From Molanna angustata (lineage: Eukaryota > Arthropoda > Insecta > Trichoptera > Molannidae), in NCBI GenBank assembly GCA_963576475.1, contig OY754977.1, positions 31,756,672-31,820,671 on the forward strand: DNA of 64,000 nt, given 5' to 3'. The notes below the pieces were generated by a model. It was not told the origin of the DNA. It did not search any database and saw nothing but the letters and a program-made list of their open reading frames with translations. Positions 10,993-21,550 of the stretch are shown piece by piece. Position 1 is the stretch's first letter; every line of letters starts with the position of its first letter. Both the position numbers and the translations under genes were made by a program.

Positions 10993-11770
10993 GTTAAGTA
11001 ACTTATATTTTTCTTCTTTTCATATATCTATGAAAATATTTATAATTTATGTAAAATATGTAACACAAAGTGCATTCGTTATAATATTATATAACTGTTT
11101 TATTCAATTTGTAGCACCTCACAGTAAAGTGCATTGAATAAAATAATATAATTAATTAAAATATTGTGTATAATTTAATATGTAAAAAAAATCACTTACA
11201 AGCTCATAAGTAATGAGTAATTATTTAAAATTTTGTGTATAATGTAATATGTAAAACTAAGTACTTACAAACTCATAAGTAATGAGTAATTATTTAAAAT
11301 TATGTGTATAATGTAATATGTAAAACTAAGTACTTACAAACTCATAAGTAATGAGTAATTATTTAAAATATTGTGTATAATGTAATATGTAAAACTAAGT
11401 ACTTATAAACTCAGAAGTAAAGAGTTATTAATTTAAATTTTATGTACCTATATGAAAACCAACTCAGAAGTAATAACTAGTTAATTTATTTATTTTTTGA
11501 TACCAAGGAATGTAATTATAAAGAATTAAAATTGTATTGGAAAACTCATACAGCATGAAAGTATGCTATATTTTTTCCATTATTATGTCAACATAACAAA
11601 GAAACATTTGTATTTAAACCAAACCAAAGAAATATTTTTTATCTCATGCCAAAATAAAAAAAAAAACTTAATTTTTCCTCATGTCGAATCAACAAATGTT
11701 TTAAAAATTTTTTCAAACGTTCAGAATGCTGTAAGGACTATAGGGGAAGCAAGGATATCGTCGAATCGAC
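10993..11770 (+). other. 3' untranslated region of the LTR element
   Basis: AT-rich sequence between pol and the polypurine tract, including the 69-bp tandem repeats. A 73-codon frame here (11563-11784) has no family features and runs into the LTR border. No env. Confidence 0.7.
11150..11430. repeat. 69-bp tandem repeat, about four copies, in the element 3' UTR
   Basis: AATGAGTAATTATTTAAAAT recurs at 11212, 11281 and 11350 (period exactly 69 bp), each followed by GTGTATAATGTAATATGTAA and CTTACAAACTCATAAGT. Flanking units are more diverged. Confidence 0.85.
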
Positions 11771-11784
11771 TGGAAAGGGGGTGA
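11771..11784 (+). promoter_or_regulatory. Polypurine tract
   Basis: GGAAAGGGGGTGA directly precedes the 3' LTR, the expected plus-strand primer for reverse transcription. The LTR may formally begin at TGATATGG, two or three bases earlier than used here. Confidence 0.75.
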
Positions 11785-12338
11785 TATGGCGCGCGCTAGT
11801 GTCTGAATCCGGACGATTCAGCCCTATATAAAGACGCCTCAGACCGGGAGCGTTCATTCGATCTACCCTGTTCCAGTTGTCGCGGTCGCGCTGTCCTTGC
11901 GACCCCATAGTTTTCAATCCGCGTAATCATCGTATATTATTCTAATTTAAAATATAATTATTTATTAAGTCAACTATTTTCAATGTATTAGAGTCACTTA
12001 TCCAAATAAATTCATGTAAGTAATTGCACCAATTATCTTTTGATTTCTGCCATCTAATTACCTGTGTTTTACTGTAATTTTAAATATCTATATGTACGTA
12101 GTGCTGTGTTAGGTAAGTACCTACACAGTCATTACAATACCTTCGCTTGGGGATAGGCAAACAGGTTGAAATACCTAAAGCCTATATAGACCGGCATAGC
12201 CTATCCTGGGTGACCACCGACAGGTTATCTAACTTGATCGGCAGCACAACCCAGTCCTCGGTAACCAAGGTCAGGTAACTTGGTATCCCGAGGGCCCAAA
12301 GCCAAACAGGTGACGAGAGTACACCTAAAACAGGTAAA
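11785..12338 (+). repeat. 3' LTR (554 bp, full length)
   Basis: Full version of the LTR. Positions 12254-12304 hold the 51 bp absent from the 5' LTR; inside it CCTCGG...CCGAGG and ACCAAG...CTTGGT form an imperfect stem-loop of about 12 bp. TATA and poly(A) signals as in the 5' copy. It is followed by GAAT (12339-12342), the right TSD. Confidence 0.92.
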
Positions 12339-12453
12339 GAATGAATATATAAATATTGTATTAAAAGGACAGCAATTATATTGAATAATGGCCAACAGAA
12401 AAACCCGATATTAGCTATTCTAATGGTAATAATAATGGAGAAGTATTAAGATC
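12339..12453 (-). pseudogene. Penelope-like element, C-terminal end of the GIY-YIG region
   Basis: Right-hand continuation of the Penelope segment split by the LTR element. Read on the minus strand, codons upstream of a TAG at 12417-12415 give VPLINAQIDLNTSPLLL, nearly identical to the plus-strand copy at 30.1 kb. It lies 5' of the hammerhead-like motif at 3664-3705, the same order (endonuclease tail, then ribozyme-like motif, same strand) as at 55.6-56.0 kb. Confidence 0.7.
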
Positions 12454-12813
12454 TATTTGTGCGTTAATCAAAGGAACGTTGCTATTACATTTTACTCTAT
12501 TTATCTCTAATAATAAAATATGTTATGTGACATAAATTATTATTATTTGTGCGTTAATCAAAGGAACGTTGCTATTACATTTTACTCTATTTATCTCTAA
12601 TAATAAAATATGTTATGTGACATAAATTATTATTATTTGTGCGTTAATCAAAGGAACGTTGCTATTACATTTTACTCTATTTATCTCTAATAATAAAATA
12701 TGTTATGTGACATAAATTATTATTATTTGTGCGTTAATCAAAGGAACGTTGCTATTACATTTTACTCTATTTATCTCTAATAATATGTTATGTGACATAA
12801 ATTATCTTACACA
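12454..12813 (-). repeat. Four 90-bp tandem units built from Penelope coding sequence
   Basis: ATTTGTGCGTTAATCAAAGG starts at 12454, 12544, 12634 and 12724, spacing exactly 90 bp. The units are identical by eye except that the last lacks a few bases (AATAAAATATG shortened). The minus strand of each unit encodes EINRVKCNSNVPLINAQI, but the linker part contains a TAA, so the array is not a reading frame. Confidence 0.9.
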
Positions 12814-12829
12814 AATTTTGCTATTTTTT

Positions 12830-13330
12830 AACAGATTTTTATTTATCTCGATAGAGACGAAGTTGGAATATTTACTGTAGAAGAACCGGGAAATCAAGGC
12901 ACCTACAGGGCTTACGACCTCTTATCGGCTGGTTTACGTGATCACTTCATGCGCTTGCGCAACGTTCACCAATTATGCCTTTTTTTTAATGAGATCCCTA
13001 TCAATTCAATTTTTGAAAGTTCTAAATATTGCAATAATGAAATTCTTTTCACTTGAGGAAATAAGGATTTTTACTACTATTTCCTCAAGCGAAAAGAATT
13101 TCAGTATTGCAATATATAGAACTTTCAAAAATTGAATTGATAGGGATCTCATTAAAAAAAGGCATAATTGGTGAACGTTGCGCAAGCTCATAAAGTGATC
13201 ACGTAAACCAGCCGATGACAGGTCGTAAGCCCTGTAGGTGCCTTGTTTTCCCGGTTCTCCTGCAGGAAATATTCCAACTTCGTCTCTATTGAGATAATTA
13301 AAAATCTGTCAAAAAATATCTTTGACTCCC
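12830..13330. mobile_element. Foldback element B, two inverted arms (~235 bp each)
   Basis: A long inverted repeat centred near 13068. The left arm runs from ACAGATTTTTATTTATCTCG through GGCACCTACAGGGCTTACGA and TTACGTGATCACTTCATGCG, and the right arm repeats these in reverse. Single arms or longer relatives occur at 2451, 24460, 36535, 41900, 42445, 43330, 48490 and 59211. The arrangement looks like two element ends joined tail to tail. Confidence 0.85.
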
Positions 13331-13740
13331 GACAGGGAAAAAAATCCAATGTATGCGTATATACAATAATAGAATATTCGATAAATTTTGTTTTTTACTT
13401 TGGTGTGCAAACTTTTTTTATTTATTTTCTAGTCCTTACTTTGTATTGTTATAAATAATTTTCAAGACCATAACTCTATTTTGGCTAAAACTGGATAGTT
13501 ATTTAATATTAAAGTAGTGACATTTCTCAACAAGTTTAGCTAGTGATACTAGGAACGACAAATTTGACTGTCATTATGTTTCTTGAATAATAATAGTCGG
13601 GTTGCCGGCACTGGAACTTAAAACATAACTTATTTTACATGGAAAATTAATATTATACTAAAAAAATAATTAATTGCGTATCCAGCAAGCCGAAAAATGT
13701 GCTGGATCCTGCTAGCTACTAATAATTACTAACAGAACAA
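13330..13740. other. Non-coding interval
   Basis: After the end of foldback element B there is no recognisable frame or repeat. Confidence 0.5.
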
Positions 13741-13970
13741 AGATAATGAAGTAACTAAATTTTGTTTATCGATCGACAATTATTGATAATACTTCATTGT
13801 TTGTACATAAGATATATTACAAATAATATAAATAAAAATATTATTCGGTTTTTGTTCTATTGAAATTTAATTGATTATTACGCGTTTCGTGCTATACACA
13901 TCGTCATAATAAATAAATCATCAATATTCCAATAAATTTCAATACAACAAATACCAAGTATTTTTTTTTA
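13740..13970 (-). mobile_element. Hammerhead-bearing element, family P2, diverged copy
   Basis: Shares with 41505-41643 the order: CGATCGACAATT, a degenerate GATAGAACTCCATTG-like string, about 90 bp of AT-rich DNA, then the ribozyme-like motif. No coding part is visible. Confidence 0.5.
13873..13912 (-). ncRNA. Hammerhead-like motif (family P2, degraded)
   Basis: Minus strand holds ATGACGA (C3 changed), a GTG...CAC hairpin, GAAACGCGT and AATAATC. Relative to the copy at 41601 the cleavage-site C is missing. Presumably inactive. Confidence 0.5.
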
Positions 13971-14049
13971 TTTGTAATACATCTCAATATAATGAAGTGT
14001 TCAAAACGATATAAGTACACGCAGAAAGATTTATTGCAAAACCATATAA

Positions 14050-14165
14050 ACCGCCGTGGCACAGTTGGTAAACCGTTTGGCTTCTGTGCTGGCGTCTCGG
14101 GTTCGATTCAGCATAGGAAAAATTTATTTATATTCTGAAAAATATGAACACATATATTCTACAAA
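14050..14165 (+). mobile_element. tRNA-derived SINE head
   Basis: GTGGCACAGTTGGTAAACCG resembles a pol III A box, and CGGGTTCGATTC 45 bp later a B box. An AT-rich tail follows. Pairing of acceptor ends is poor, so this is a SINE or tRNA relic, not a tRNA gene. Confidence 0.5.
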
Positions 14166-14518
14166 GAATGACATATATTCAACAAAGAATGCAAATTCTT
14201 TATAGAATATTTCTACATTTTGGAAGCCGCATCAATCGACAGATTGAAAACTGCTGTTATTTAAATTCATTTCTCACGCAAACATTGCTTCTATTGGCTG
14301 GAAACGCTGGTTAGTTGGAAAAAATTGTCATTTGGCAATAAACTCGCCACTTGCGCAGGGTGCAAGGAAGTGTTTAATATTTAATTTTAAAGTAAATAAA
14401 TAAAAAAATAAATAAATTATTAATAAACGATTTGAAATTTACGTTTGTCAAAAGGCATCAAGCATGATTAATGATAAGTTTATATTAAAATAGGAAAATT
14501 TACTGTACTTTTTATTCA
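14165..14518. other. Non-coding interval
   Basis: AT-rich, no frame or repeat recognised. Confidence 0.4.
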
Positions 14519-14664
14519 CTCATTACACCTGTCTCACTGTAACACAAACGCTAAACAACATGCATTCATATACCGAACATCACACTTCTTCAATGAGCAC
14601 ATAAACGAAATAGATTTATTCAACTCCTCAATAAATAATATTAAATCAAAACTTTTCTCACAAT
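14518..14664 (+). pseudogene. Non-LTR retrotransposon C-terminal fragment
   Basis: A frame reads LSHCNTNAKQHAFIYRTSHF then EIDLFNSSINNIKSKLF and stops at 14664. This resembles C-terminal ends of R1/Jockey-type ORF2 proteins and is alignable with the fragment at 22.62-22.77 kb. A T-rich 3' UTR follows to about 14800. Confidence 0.5.
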
Positions 14665-14774
14665 AATTATTCATATATAAAATTCATAACACTTATCTCT
14701 CTCCTTCTGTTCTCCCTCTTCCTTCTTAACTCCCTCCTACTTCATCCTGTATACTTTACTCTTATAATATAATA

Positions 14775-14895
14775 CTTACTTCTTATATAATATTTATTTT
14801 TACCTTCTTCGATGGCGCTACGGCCCAAGTCGAGCCTTGGCCTCCTTCAAATTCTGCCTCCAACCCCGTCTGTCCTCAGCTGCCGTACTCCAGTT
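14775..14895 (-). pseudogene. RTE-like 3' end
   Basis: On the minus strand WSTAAEDRRGWRQNLKEAKA precedes a stop near 14820. The AEDR-x-WR signature is the end of an RTE-like ORF. Only ~25 codons are left. Confidence 0.55.
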
Positions 14896-14899
14896 TGTA

Positions 14900-15220
14900 A
14901 TTCTTAGGATTAGGACCACATATTTTTACCAGTATACTCTATTGTGGAAACATAATATTATTGGTATAATTGTAAATATTTCACTATCATTACCTTATAA
15001 TGTATGTATTAAGCTGTTTATTTCCTAAATTAATATAAATTAATATGTTTTATTTTTTTATTTTATTTATTTTGGATATCCAACAGTACAGTAGAGCATA
15101 ATGATATTAAAAACAATGAAAAAAAACAAGTAAATGTAGACTACGGTACATAGTAATAGGACATCATATCAAGTAATTTTTAAAGCTAAACACACAATTT
15201 ACGACAAATGAGAAAAAACA
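14900..15220. other. Non-coding interval
   Basis: AT-rich, with a TTTATTTATTTTGGATATC string that resembles a retroelement tail. Nothing else. Confidence 0.4.
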
Positions 15221-15224
15221 AATG

Positions 15225-15390
15225 TTATAACATTGTACCTCTGTCTACTCCTCTAGTGAACGAACGAAATAGGTCGATGCAAGATTTGAACTCGCGACCG
15301 CTGAATTGCAAATCCAGTGCGCTTACCATTCTGCCATCTAAATAGCTATCATATTTGTCCTTCCTGTGACATAATGCATATTTATTTTTG
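15225..15390 (-). mobile_element. tRNA-derived SINE (family S1)
   Basis: Minus strand begins with GATGGCAGAATGGTAAGCGC (A box) and CGCGAGTTCAAATC (B box), with a TTTGCAA anticodon-loop-like sequence between them. Homologous to 27313-27470 and 32090-32245, but more diverged. Confidence 0.65.
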
Positions 15391-15399
15391 ATTCTTAAG

Positions 15400-16060
15400 C
15401 GATCTCTCGGGGTTTTTCCTGATATCATTCATATAAGCATAATATAAGCTTATAGCAGTTGATAGTTATTAAAATCCAATTCAATCTGAAAATTGCAAAG
15501 TTTTGCAAACACAGAACGATCGAATGGACTTATAAAAACAAAACATCTTCAACCCAATAGATCTGGAAGACAAAAGACTCGACAATTTCTTGTATCGATC
15601 TAAAATACCATTTCTACGATGTACAAAGTGTACACAGTGATTTTGCAACATAGGTACATAAACTACTGTATTATTATCTTCTCGTAGAATGTAAACATAA
15701 AATAAATGAATCGATGTCAAAAAATAAAGTCGGTACAAATAATATTAAGGGACAAATTTTTCTTCCGTCATGGCTGAAAATTTCGCAATAAAATTGTTGT
15801 TGTACGAGTGCGAAATATCCCACCGAGGCACATATAAATCAAACGGAGACGGAGACCAACCCAGCTAAAGATTAAACAAAAACAAACATATTATATGTAG
15901 ATGTTTCGGATACATTTAAAGCAATAAATGCCATGTCCTCCTTGGTCCATATCACAACAAGGATCTTATGTTTAACGAGACGAACATCTTACCATTGTTT
16001 CACGCTATTCATCCAAAGTGAACGCTAAACAAAAAAAAATATATCACCCCTTTCAAAGTT
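15400..16060. other. Non-coding interval
   Basis: No element recognised. Small frames here lack family features. Confidence 0.4.
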
Positions 16061-16061
16061 T

Positions 16062-16135
16062 GTTGTTGAGAAATTAATGTACGTATATAAATATTAAATC
16101 ATTACTTTTCATAGAAGTGGAGAGTAAAAGTTTAT
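16062..16135 (+). mobile_element. Repeat F terminal fragment
   Basis: GTTGAGAAATTAATGTA and GTGGAGAGTAAAA match the right end of repeat F at 39660-39760 and 62720-62800. Confidence 0.45.
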
Positions 16136-16139
16136 GCAT

Positions 16140-16800
16140 ATTCAATTTCATATCAAATAACTCTAAGTTTTTCTAATGTATAAATTTTTATTTCTATAAC
16201 AAATAAATAAAAAAAATTGAGGACAACCATTTAAAAGTTTTCTCCACTATTCAATTTGTAATCGATTTTTCACTAGCATACTAGTTTTTTATTACTCGAT
16301 TTATAAATTTTCCTGAGGTTTAATTTAGTTAACGGTTAAAAATTTTTAATGAGTTTTTACATTGAAAAAAGTAAACTATTATTGTTACATCTAACCGAAT
16401 AAAATTAAAATTATAAAATGTAAAAACGCCCAGCCGAAAAAGCATAGCTTCGTTATCTTTGTATAAAAAACAAAATTGTTCAATTGTATCAAAATATCAA
16501 ATGAATCAAGCTGGTAACGAATTTAACATCAATTATCATCGAGACTAAACTAGACTTATTCTGAACTCTTACTGGTCGGGAAGTTTGGTAATAATTGATT
16601 GCGAAATTCCAGTACATACGGACTGACATGTGAACAAAAAGAGAAGGATGTTAAAAGTCTTCTTAGTTGCTTACACTGGACATTTAAAAATATAGCAGTG
16701 TCTATTTTTTTTTTATTATTTATCATACCATTTTCATAACTACATATTATGCGTTATTAACTTGTTAATTTTGTCGACGGATAATTCGTGGTGAAACTCC
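16140..16800. other. Non-coding interval
   Basis: AT-rich, no recognised content. Confidence 0.4.
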
Positions 16801-16865
16801 ATTATACTAGGTATAAATGAAAACACTAATTTGTTTAAGTTTCACGTCTATTCCATTTAAAATTG

Positions 16866-16908
16866 GCACTGACCGGTATCGATCTGTTGAAGATCATCGT
16901 CAGAGTGC
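16866..16908 (-). ncRNA. Hammerhead-like motif (family P4, left arm)
   Basis: Minus strand: GCACT/AGTGC form helix I, CTGACGA is intact, GATC/GATC form helix II, and GATACCGGTC follows with self-complementary ACCGGT and cleavage-type GTC. The only core change is GAU for GAA. Confidence 0.6.
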
Positions 16909-16948
16909 TCTGACGATGATCTTTAACAGATCGATTCCGGTCAGTGCC
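16905..16948 (+). ncRNA. Hammerhead-like motif (family P4, right arm)
   Basis: Plus-strand mirror of the previous motif: CTGACGA, GATC...GATC hairpin, GATTCCGGTC, then AGTGCC. Helix I here needs G-U pairs, and GAUU replaces GAAA. Confidence 0.55.
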
Positions 16949-17019
16949 AGTGATAAATTAAATAGTGAAACTTAAACAAATTAGTGTTTTTATTTATGGC
17001 TAGTATTATGCGTTATTGA

Positions 17020-19000
17020 AAATAGCTGCCCAACTAGGTATACCTGCCCTAGGGCTAGCAGTGTAAACATTTGTATAAAATTTTGCAAAGAACGAGACAT
17101 ATTGATTGTATTTACATTTTAAAAGTAACTTAACTAAATTTAAAACCATTTCATACAAATAATATGTTAAAGGACATGTTCAATATAAATTAAGTAGGTA
17201 TTCATCCAACTGAAGTGAATGATGTGTCACGGAGTAAACCTTTAATATAAGAGGCCCCCTATTTTCAACAAAACAACAAAAGAAAACGATAAGAGAGAAA
17301 GAAAGACGAGTTGGAATTAGTAGCAGATTTATTTGCTCTGCCGATAAAAATAATTCTAAGTGTCTACATGAGTAATTACTAGGATTTGTGTCCATGTTTG
17401 GGTGGTAGACATTTTTTATCTGCATACCTACAAACTATGTGGCTGGATTTCCACTTATAGGTATATATTCCGAGGGAATTTCTTTGGACCCATAGGACAT
17501 GCGGACTTTGTAGCAATTTTAGGGTTTTCAAGACTCTGTCTTAAACTCTTATCTTCATTATTAGTGAACGGTAAGCCAGTTGTTTTCACATGATTAGCTC
17601 TCTTTGGAACTTTGCGTACAGTGTCTGCGAGGTTTTAGAGATCTCCGGACTCTTCGTATGTTCTTTGTGTGTTCATTCAGAGATTTGCAAGGGGCCGTTA
17701 TTAGTCCCCATAAGCAGAACTGGTGGTAGTGTGGAAGAACATACCTGTTAGTTGCAAAAGAACTCTTTACAAAACAATTTTTGTAAAGAGTTATTATCGC
17801 TGAAGTGCGAATTGAAGAGTTTTATGAATTTTTCATGAATCTCATGATCAGATCTAGAGCAAATTGAAATGATACTAATCAAAATGAAAATAGCTCCACT
17901 TCCATCATTTTTTACATCATGAATTTTCGCTTTTTTATGCCTACGTTTATTTATTTATTTTTACCTTTATCACACCATATTTATAATGACAACAGTAAGT
18001 AGATTACTGCTGCCCAACTAGGAAATCCTGTTCAAGGGCCATAGTTTATAATTTTTATTGACAATTGTCAATAAAAATTATGAACCAGGTGATTTTTCCC
18101 GTTCCACACTAAATATGTACCCACACAATCTCAACTTTCTGTAATGACAATCATTACCATAACAAACATATAGGCTCACACAAAACACATCAACCAGATC
18201 CCAATGTCCGCCATATTACATGTCATAAATCCAATCTCTGACGCGATTTTTATTCCAGATACATAGAAAGAGACTAGTTTACTATGTTGGTGTAATTAAT
18301 ATGATCACATGGTTCCCAAATCAAATCAAATATTTTTATGTGTTAATCTAAGAGCATCGCAAACGCAATACTGCATAGTTACAAATGTTGTTAATAATTT
18401 TTATTTTGATTTATTTAAGTAGTTATTGTTGAATACTAAGTATTTGTGTTAGTTCTGTTCTCCCATAATTTATGATGTATTTTTTAATATAATTTATCTT
18501 GAAATTTTCAAGATAATGAATTTTTTTTTAAATTTGAAATTTTCGATTTTCAACATAAAAAAGTTGAGATTATTAGGAGAGGTTTCGAAATCGAGCCCAG
18601 AACATCAGCAAAAGAGTCGAACTACTCATAAATATGAAGGTCGAAATCCAACAAAGGTAAGATACTGTATATTTATGAATGTAAACTTATAAAAGAAAAC
18701 TGAGATGAAAAAATATACTGAACAAATTTGAAGCACTTAGATTTAACAAGAGGAAAAATGTGAAATAATTTATCCCTGTAGTTATTTCTTTAGCTCTCAA
18801 CACCGTTGGTTATCTCAAGCGAGAAATTCTGGGTATGTAGGTACATATCTGTGCCATTCGTAACGTGTAGCGTGTTTCTAGTGTGGTGCATCAAACCCCA
18901 CCTTCATCAGGCCAGAGGCCAACAAACTTATCCTTTGCTTCTTTTAACACAACTTATATCCGTTTCCCCGACACATCTTATGTTGTGTCAATTATACCAA
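17020..19000. other. Non-coding interval with two perfect short palindromes
   Basis: Related strings CTGCCCAACTAGG occur at 17029 and 18010. An inverted repeat with 14-bp arms lies at 17761-17792 (AACTCTTTACAAAA) and a 34-bp perfect palindrome at 18048-18081. No reading frame of note. Confidence 0.55.
18048..18081. repeat. 34-bp perfect palindrome
   Basis: ATAATTTTTATTGACAA is followed without spacer by its exact reverse complement. Confidence 0.85.
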
Positions 19001-19031
19001 TGTACCGAGTATAAAATTGTGTTTGGTCTCT

Positions 19032-19052
19032 TTATATATATATATATATATA
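19032..19052. repeat. (TA)n microsatellite
   Basis: Uninterrupted TATATA run. Confidence 0.85.
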
Positions 19053-19157
19053 TCTTCAAACGTCTCTTCGCTTTAAAGATTCGGTCCCATTCAGGGCCTG
19101 GTCTGTGTTTAACAGTGCTCACCAAATGTTATTCACAAGGCACTCCTGCAAACGACG

Positions 19158-19345
19158 TATGATGACAGAAAAAGGAATGAAGAAAGGTATTGTTATCAGA
19201 ACGAAAGTAAACAGACTGTGGTTTGGCCACATATGAAGATCGACACATAAAGTTTATAGTGATAACGAAGAAGAAATGAGAGAGATGTGAAGGCCAAAAA
19301 AACACTGGATGATCAAGTGCAAAATATTCTGATAGGAGGAGTTAT
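19158..19345 (+). pseudogene. RTE-like C-terminal fragment
   Basis: Reads VNRLWFGHI, then after stops RPKKHWM, matching the WFGH...GRP-KKxW signature of the RTE-like copies at 28.2 and 54.3 kb. Several stops. Confidence 0.5.
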
Positions 19346-19439
19346 TTGATGTATAAATAATATTTTGTTTTCTGTAATCACACGACAGCTTCTGCAAATT
19401 ATAGTGTGATTCGATGATGGCTATCTCTGTTTGAGGTAC

Positions 19440-19815
19440 GATTTAAAGCGTCTTATATTCCAATGGAAAATATCTACCTCGTCCGAGAGTGAGTTCAATT
19501 TTTACATGGTATGCACCAGAGTGCTGCGGGCCACTACATCCGCTCTGGAATGGGGGACGTTCAGAAGATTATGTCCTCTACCCCTTATGTAGGTGGGTGG
19601 TACAATAATCCCTAGCCTTTCTAACAGTTCTGGACAATCAAAAGGATCGTTGAAAATCTTCAAGCCAGTCAAAAGTATTGCGTTATCACGCCTACTTTCA
19701 AGATTCATATAAGAACAGGACGTCAAAAGTTCTGGGTGGTGCATGTATGTCGGATATAATCCGCACAGGTACCTCATGAACTTCTTCTGAATTTGCTCCT
19801 ACATATCAGAATATT
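19440..19815 (-). pseudogene. Non-LTR RT C-terminus (Jockey/R1-like)
   Basis: Minus-strand frame starts EQIQKKFMRYL, continues ESRRDNAILLTGLKIFNDP and ends past SRADVVARSTLVHTM; after a stop, IDIFHWNIRRFKS is still visible. This order (QKKF-RYL, SRR, L-LK-FN, then IDIF) is typical of the RT C-terminus. At least one stop breaks it. Confidence 0.65.
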
Positions 19816-20177
19816 TTCTTTTACTATCGTAATTAGCTAGTAAATGCCCTAACAAGGCGAAATAGACCTATCGCACGTAATAAAATTCATGTAGAATCAA
19901 AAGTGGTTTACTTTTAATTATAGACATCATTTATAATGGAATTCTACAAAATAAAAACTTCGTCGATCATTAAGTATTTTTGTTACTTTTCATTGAGTTC
20001 TGCAAATAAGGACAGCGTCAATCAATTATGGACAGTGACAAATACATTGAGTACCTACGTCACACAGGCTGCGCAGAGTGCAAATTTGAGTTTTTACTTG
20101 ATTGATACATGTGCAAGCCGCCCCCTTCCACCAAAAAATTTGTCGTAAACTTTAAAATATTGAAAACTGCAAACAAC

Positions 20178-20290
20178 CAGCGGGCAAGTCTGGTCAACAG
20201 GCGGAATCAAAACCATCCAAGTTAAGCCATATCATGGACATAATTATCATATGGAGCTCTATAACATCTAAAGATATTATAGAACAGCAT
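20178..20290 (+). mobile_element. Palindromic MITE D, half copy
   Basis: Contains GGGCAAGTCTGGTCAACAGG, GCGGAATCAAAACC and CCATATCATGGACATAATTA. Joined directly to repeat A on its right. Confidence 0.65.
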
Positions 20291-20690
20291 ACGATATTAA
20301 CATTGTAGAAGTAAATCTCAATTTTTTTTAACAATTTTTATAAAAATTGAATTTAGCGACGACATCACTTCATACAATTTGTATGGTAGTCACCTATACA
20401 CAATATGTAAGAAGACTTAATAGTTTGATACTTAACCACCATACATACATACATACCATCGTGCTGTTTTCATATTCTGGGTAGAAAAAAGGACTTACCT
20501 CCATACTGTCCTATCTTGACATACATTCCTACATGTGTTGTATAGAAAATAAAATATCCTAAAATATTCAATAATTTGGATTTATGAGTTTATAGTTTGG
20601 TAGGTACTTATTCTTCAACTATGTATACATACTATCGCTATCGACAGTTGGATCTCATGTGTTGCATGCAACTAGTATATAAAAATAGAT
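20290..20690 (-). mobile_element. Interspersed repeat A, inverted partial copy
   Basis: Reverse complement of the left ~400 bp of repeat A, ending in TCGACAGTTGGATCTCATG...CAACTAGT. Confidence 0.75.
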
Positions 20691-21390
20691 TCTTATATCT
20701 ACCTATTATATACCTTCAATATAAAATATTAAAAGTGAAAAAAACGAAAATATTTTTTTTTATTACATATACCAAAAATTACATTTTAAATAAGCAACAT
20801 AACAAATAAATTGGTTTGGTTTGGACCACCTCACTAGGCCAGGCCTGTTCTGAGGTGGTAGACTAGTTAAATAATATTAATTAATGTTTTAAAGAATGAT
20901 TATATTGTTATAAAGCGGCGCACAATTCCCCGCCACCCGCGCGCCCCTTCTCTAACGGTTTTTGAGTAATCAAGTGTTGCTATTTGCAAAATTTTTGGCT
21001 CATCCTGTATGTTGATCCATTATATTACGAAGGTTACGAATTTTCAATTGATATATGAACAAATATATTCTTTATATAGGTATATAAATGCCTATAACTA
21101 ATGAATTGACAAATGAAGTTGGAAAAATACGCGAATATCGCGAAGGATCGTCAAAAAAATATTTTCTTAGGAAACACGTACCTAATATTGAAAAATAGTT
21201 TCGAAGAAGGGTAACAAAAAGAAGTTTATGTGATATATTGAATTACCAAGCATTTGTTGATTCTTTTGGATTACACACGTACATAAACTGTCTACAAAGA
21301 TGATATGATCACTAATCGTTTATTCCTTATAATATATTATAATAATTTATACCAAATACTTACTTTGTTTATTTTGTACAATTTTATTTA
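20690..21390. other. Non-coding interval with a GC-rich patch
   Basis: A hairpin CCACCTCA...TGAGGTGG lies at 20826-20860 and a GC-rich patch (CCCCGCCACCCGCGCGCCCC) near 20928-20947. No frame identified. Confidence 0.45.
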
Positions 21391-21550
21391 TTTATTTAAG
21401 ACACCAACAGAAAATTTAAATAAATATACACACACAAGTCAACACATGATACAAACACATAGTGAGGCAAGGATCTACCACTGTATTGATTCACTTGACA
21501 ACAGACGGACAGTAACCGATATGATGCTTCTTAAAAATATTATTAACTAG
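21390..21550 (+). pseudogene. Non-LTR RT fragment
   Basis: The frame ending at 21550 reads CIDSLDNRRTVTDMMLLKNI, resembling the SLE-RR-DL-FLYKI segment downstream of the RT domain in Jockey/CR1-type elements. Abuts repeat A. Confidence 0.45.

Larger units (their letters stand above)
3864..12338 (+). mobile_element. Complete CsRn1-type Ty3/Gypsy LTR retrotransposon
   Basis: An 8475-bp element: 5' LTR (3864-4365), tRNA-Trp-type primer site, long AT-rich leader, gag, pol (protease, RT, RNase H, integrase), tandem-repeat 3' UTR, polypurine tract, 3' LTR (11785-12338). No env-like frame. The LTRs show no substitution over about 500 shared bases, so insertion is very recent on an insect time scale. 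The Gag zinc motif of C-H-C-C type and the primer site are diagnostic of the CsRn1 clade (established for CsRn1 and Kabuki). Both reading frames are open, so it could still be autonomous. Confidence 0.93.
16805..17005. mobile_element. 201-bp foldback element carrying two head-to-head hammerhead-like motifs
   Basis: Almost perfect inverted repeat from TACTAG (16805) to CTAGTA (17005). Outer arms contain AACACTAATTTGTTTAAGTT and its complement; inner arms contain one ribozyme-like motif on each strand, sharing the central GAGTGCTC. No coding capacity. Confidence 0.8.

Noticed and set aside
11563..11784. Small env-like ORF after pol
   Set aside because: 73 codons, no signal peptide or fusion/transmembrane pattern, and it runs into the LTR border.
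12454..12813. CRISPR-like array
   Set aside because: Units are contiguous identical 90-bp repeats without variable spacers, and the context is eukaryotic transposon DNA.
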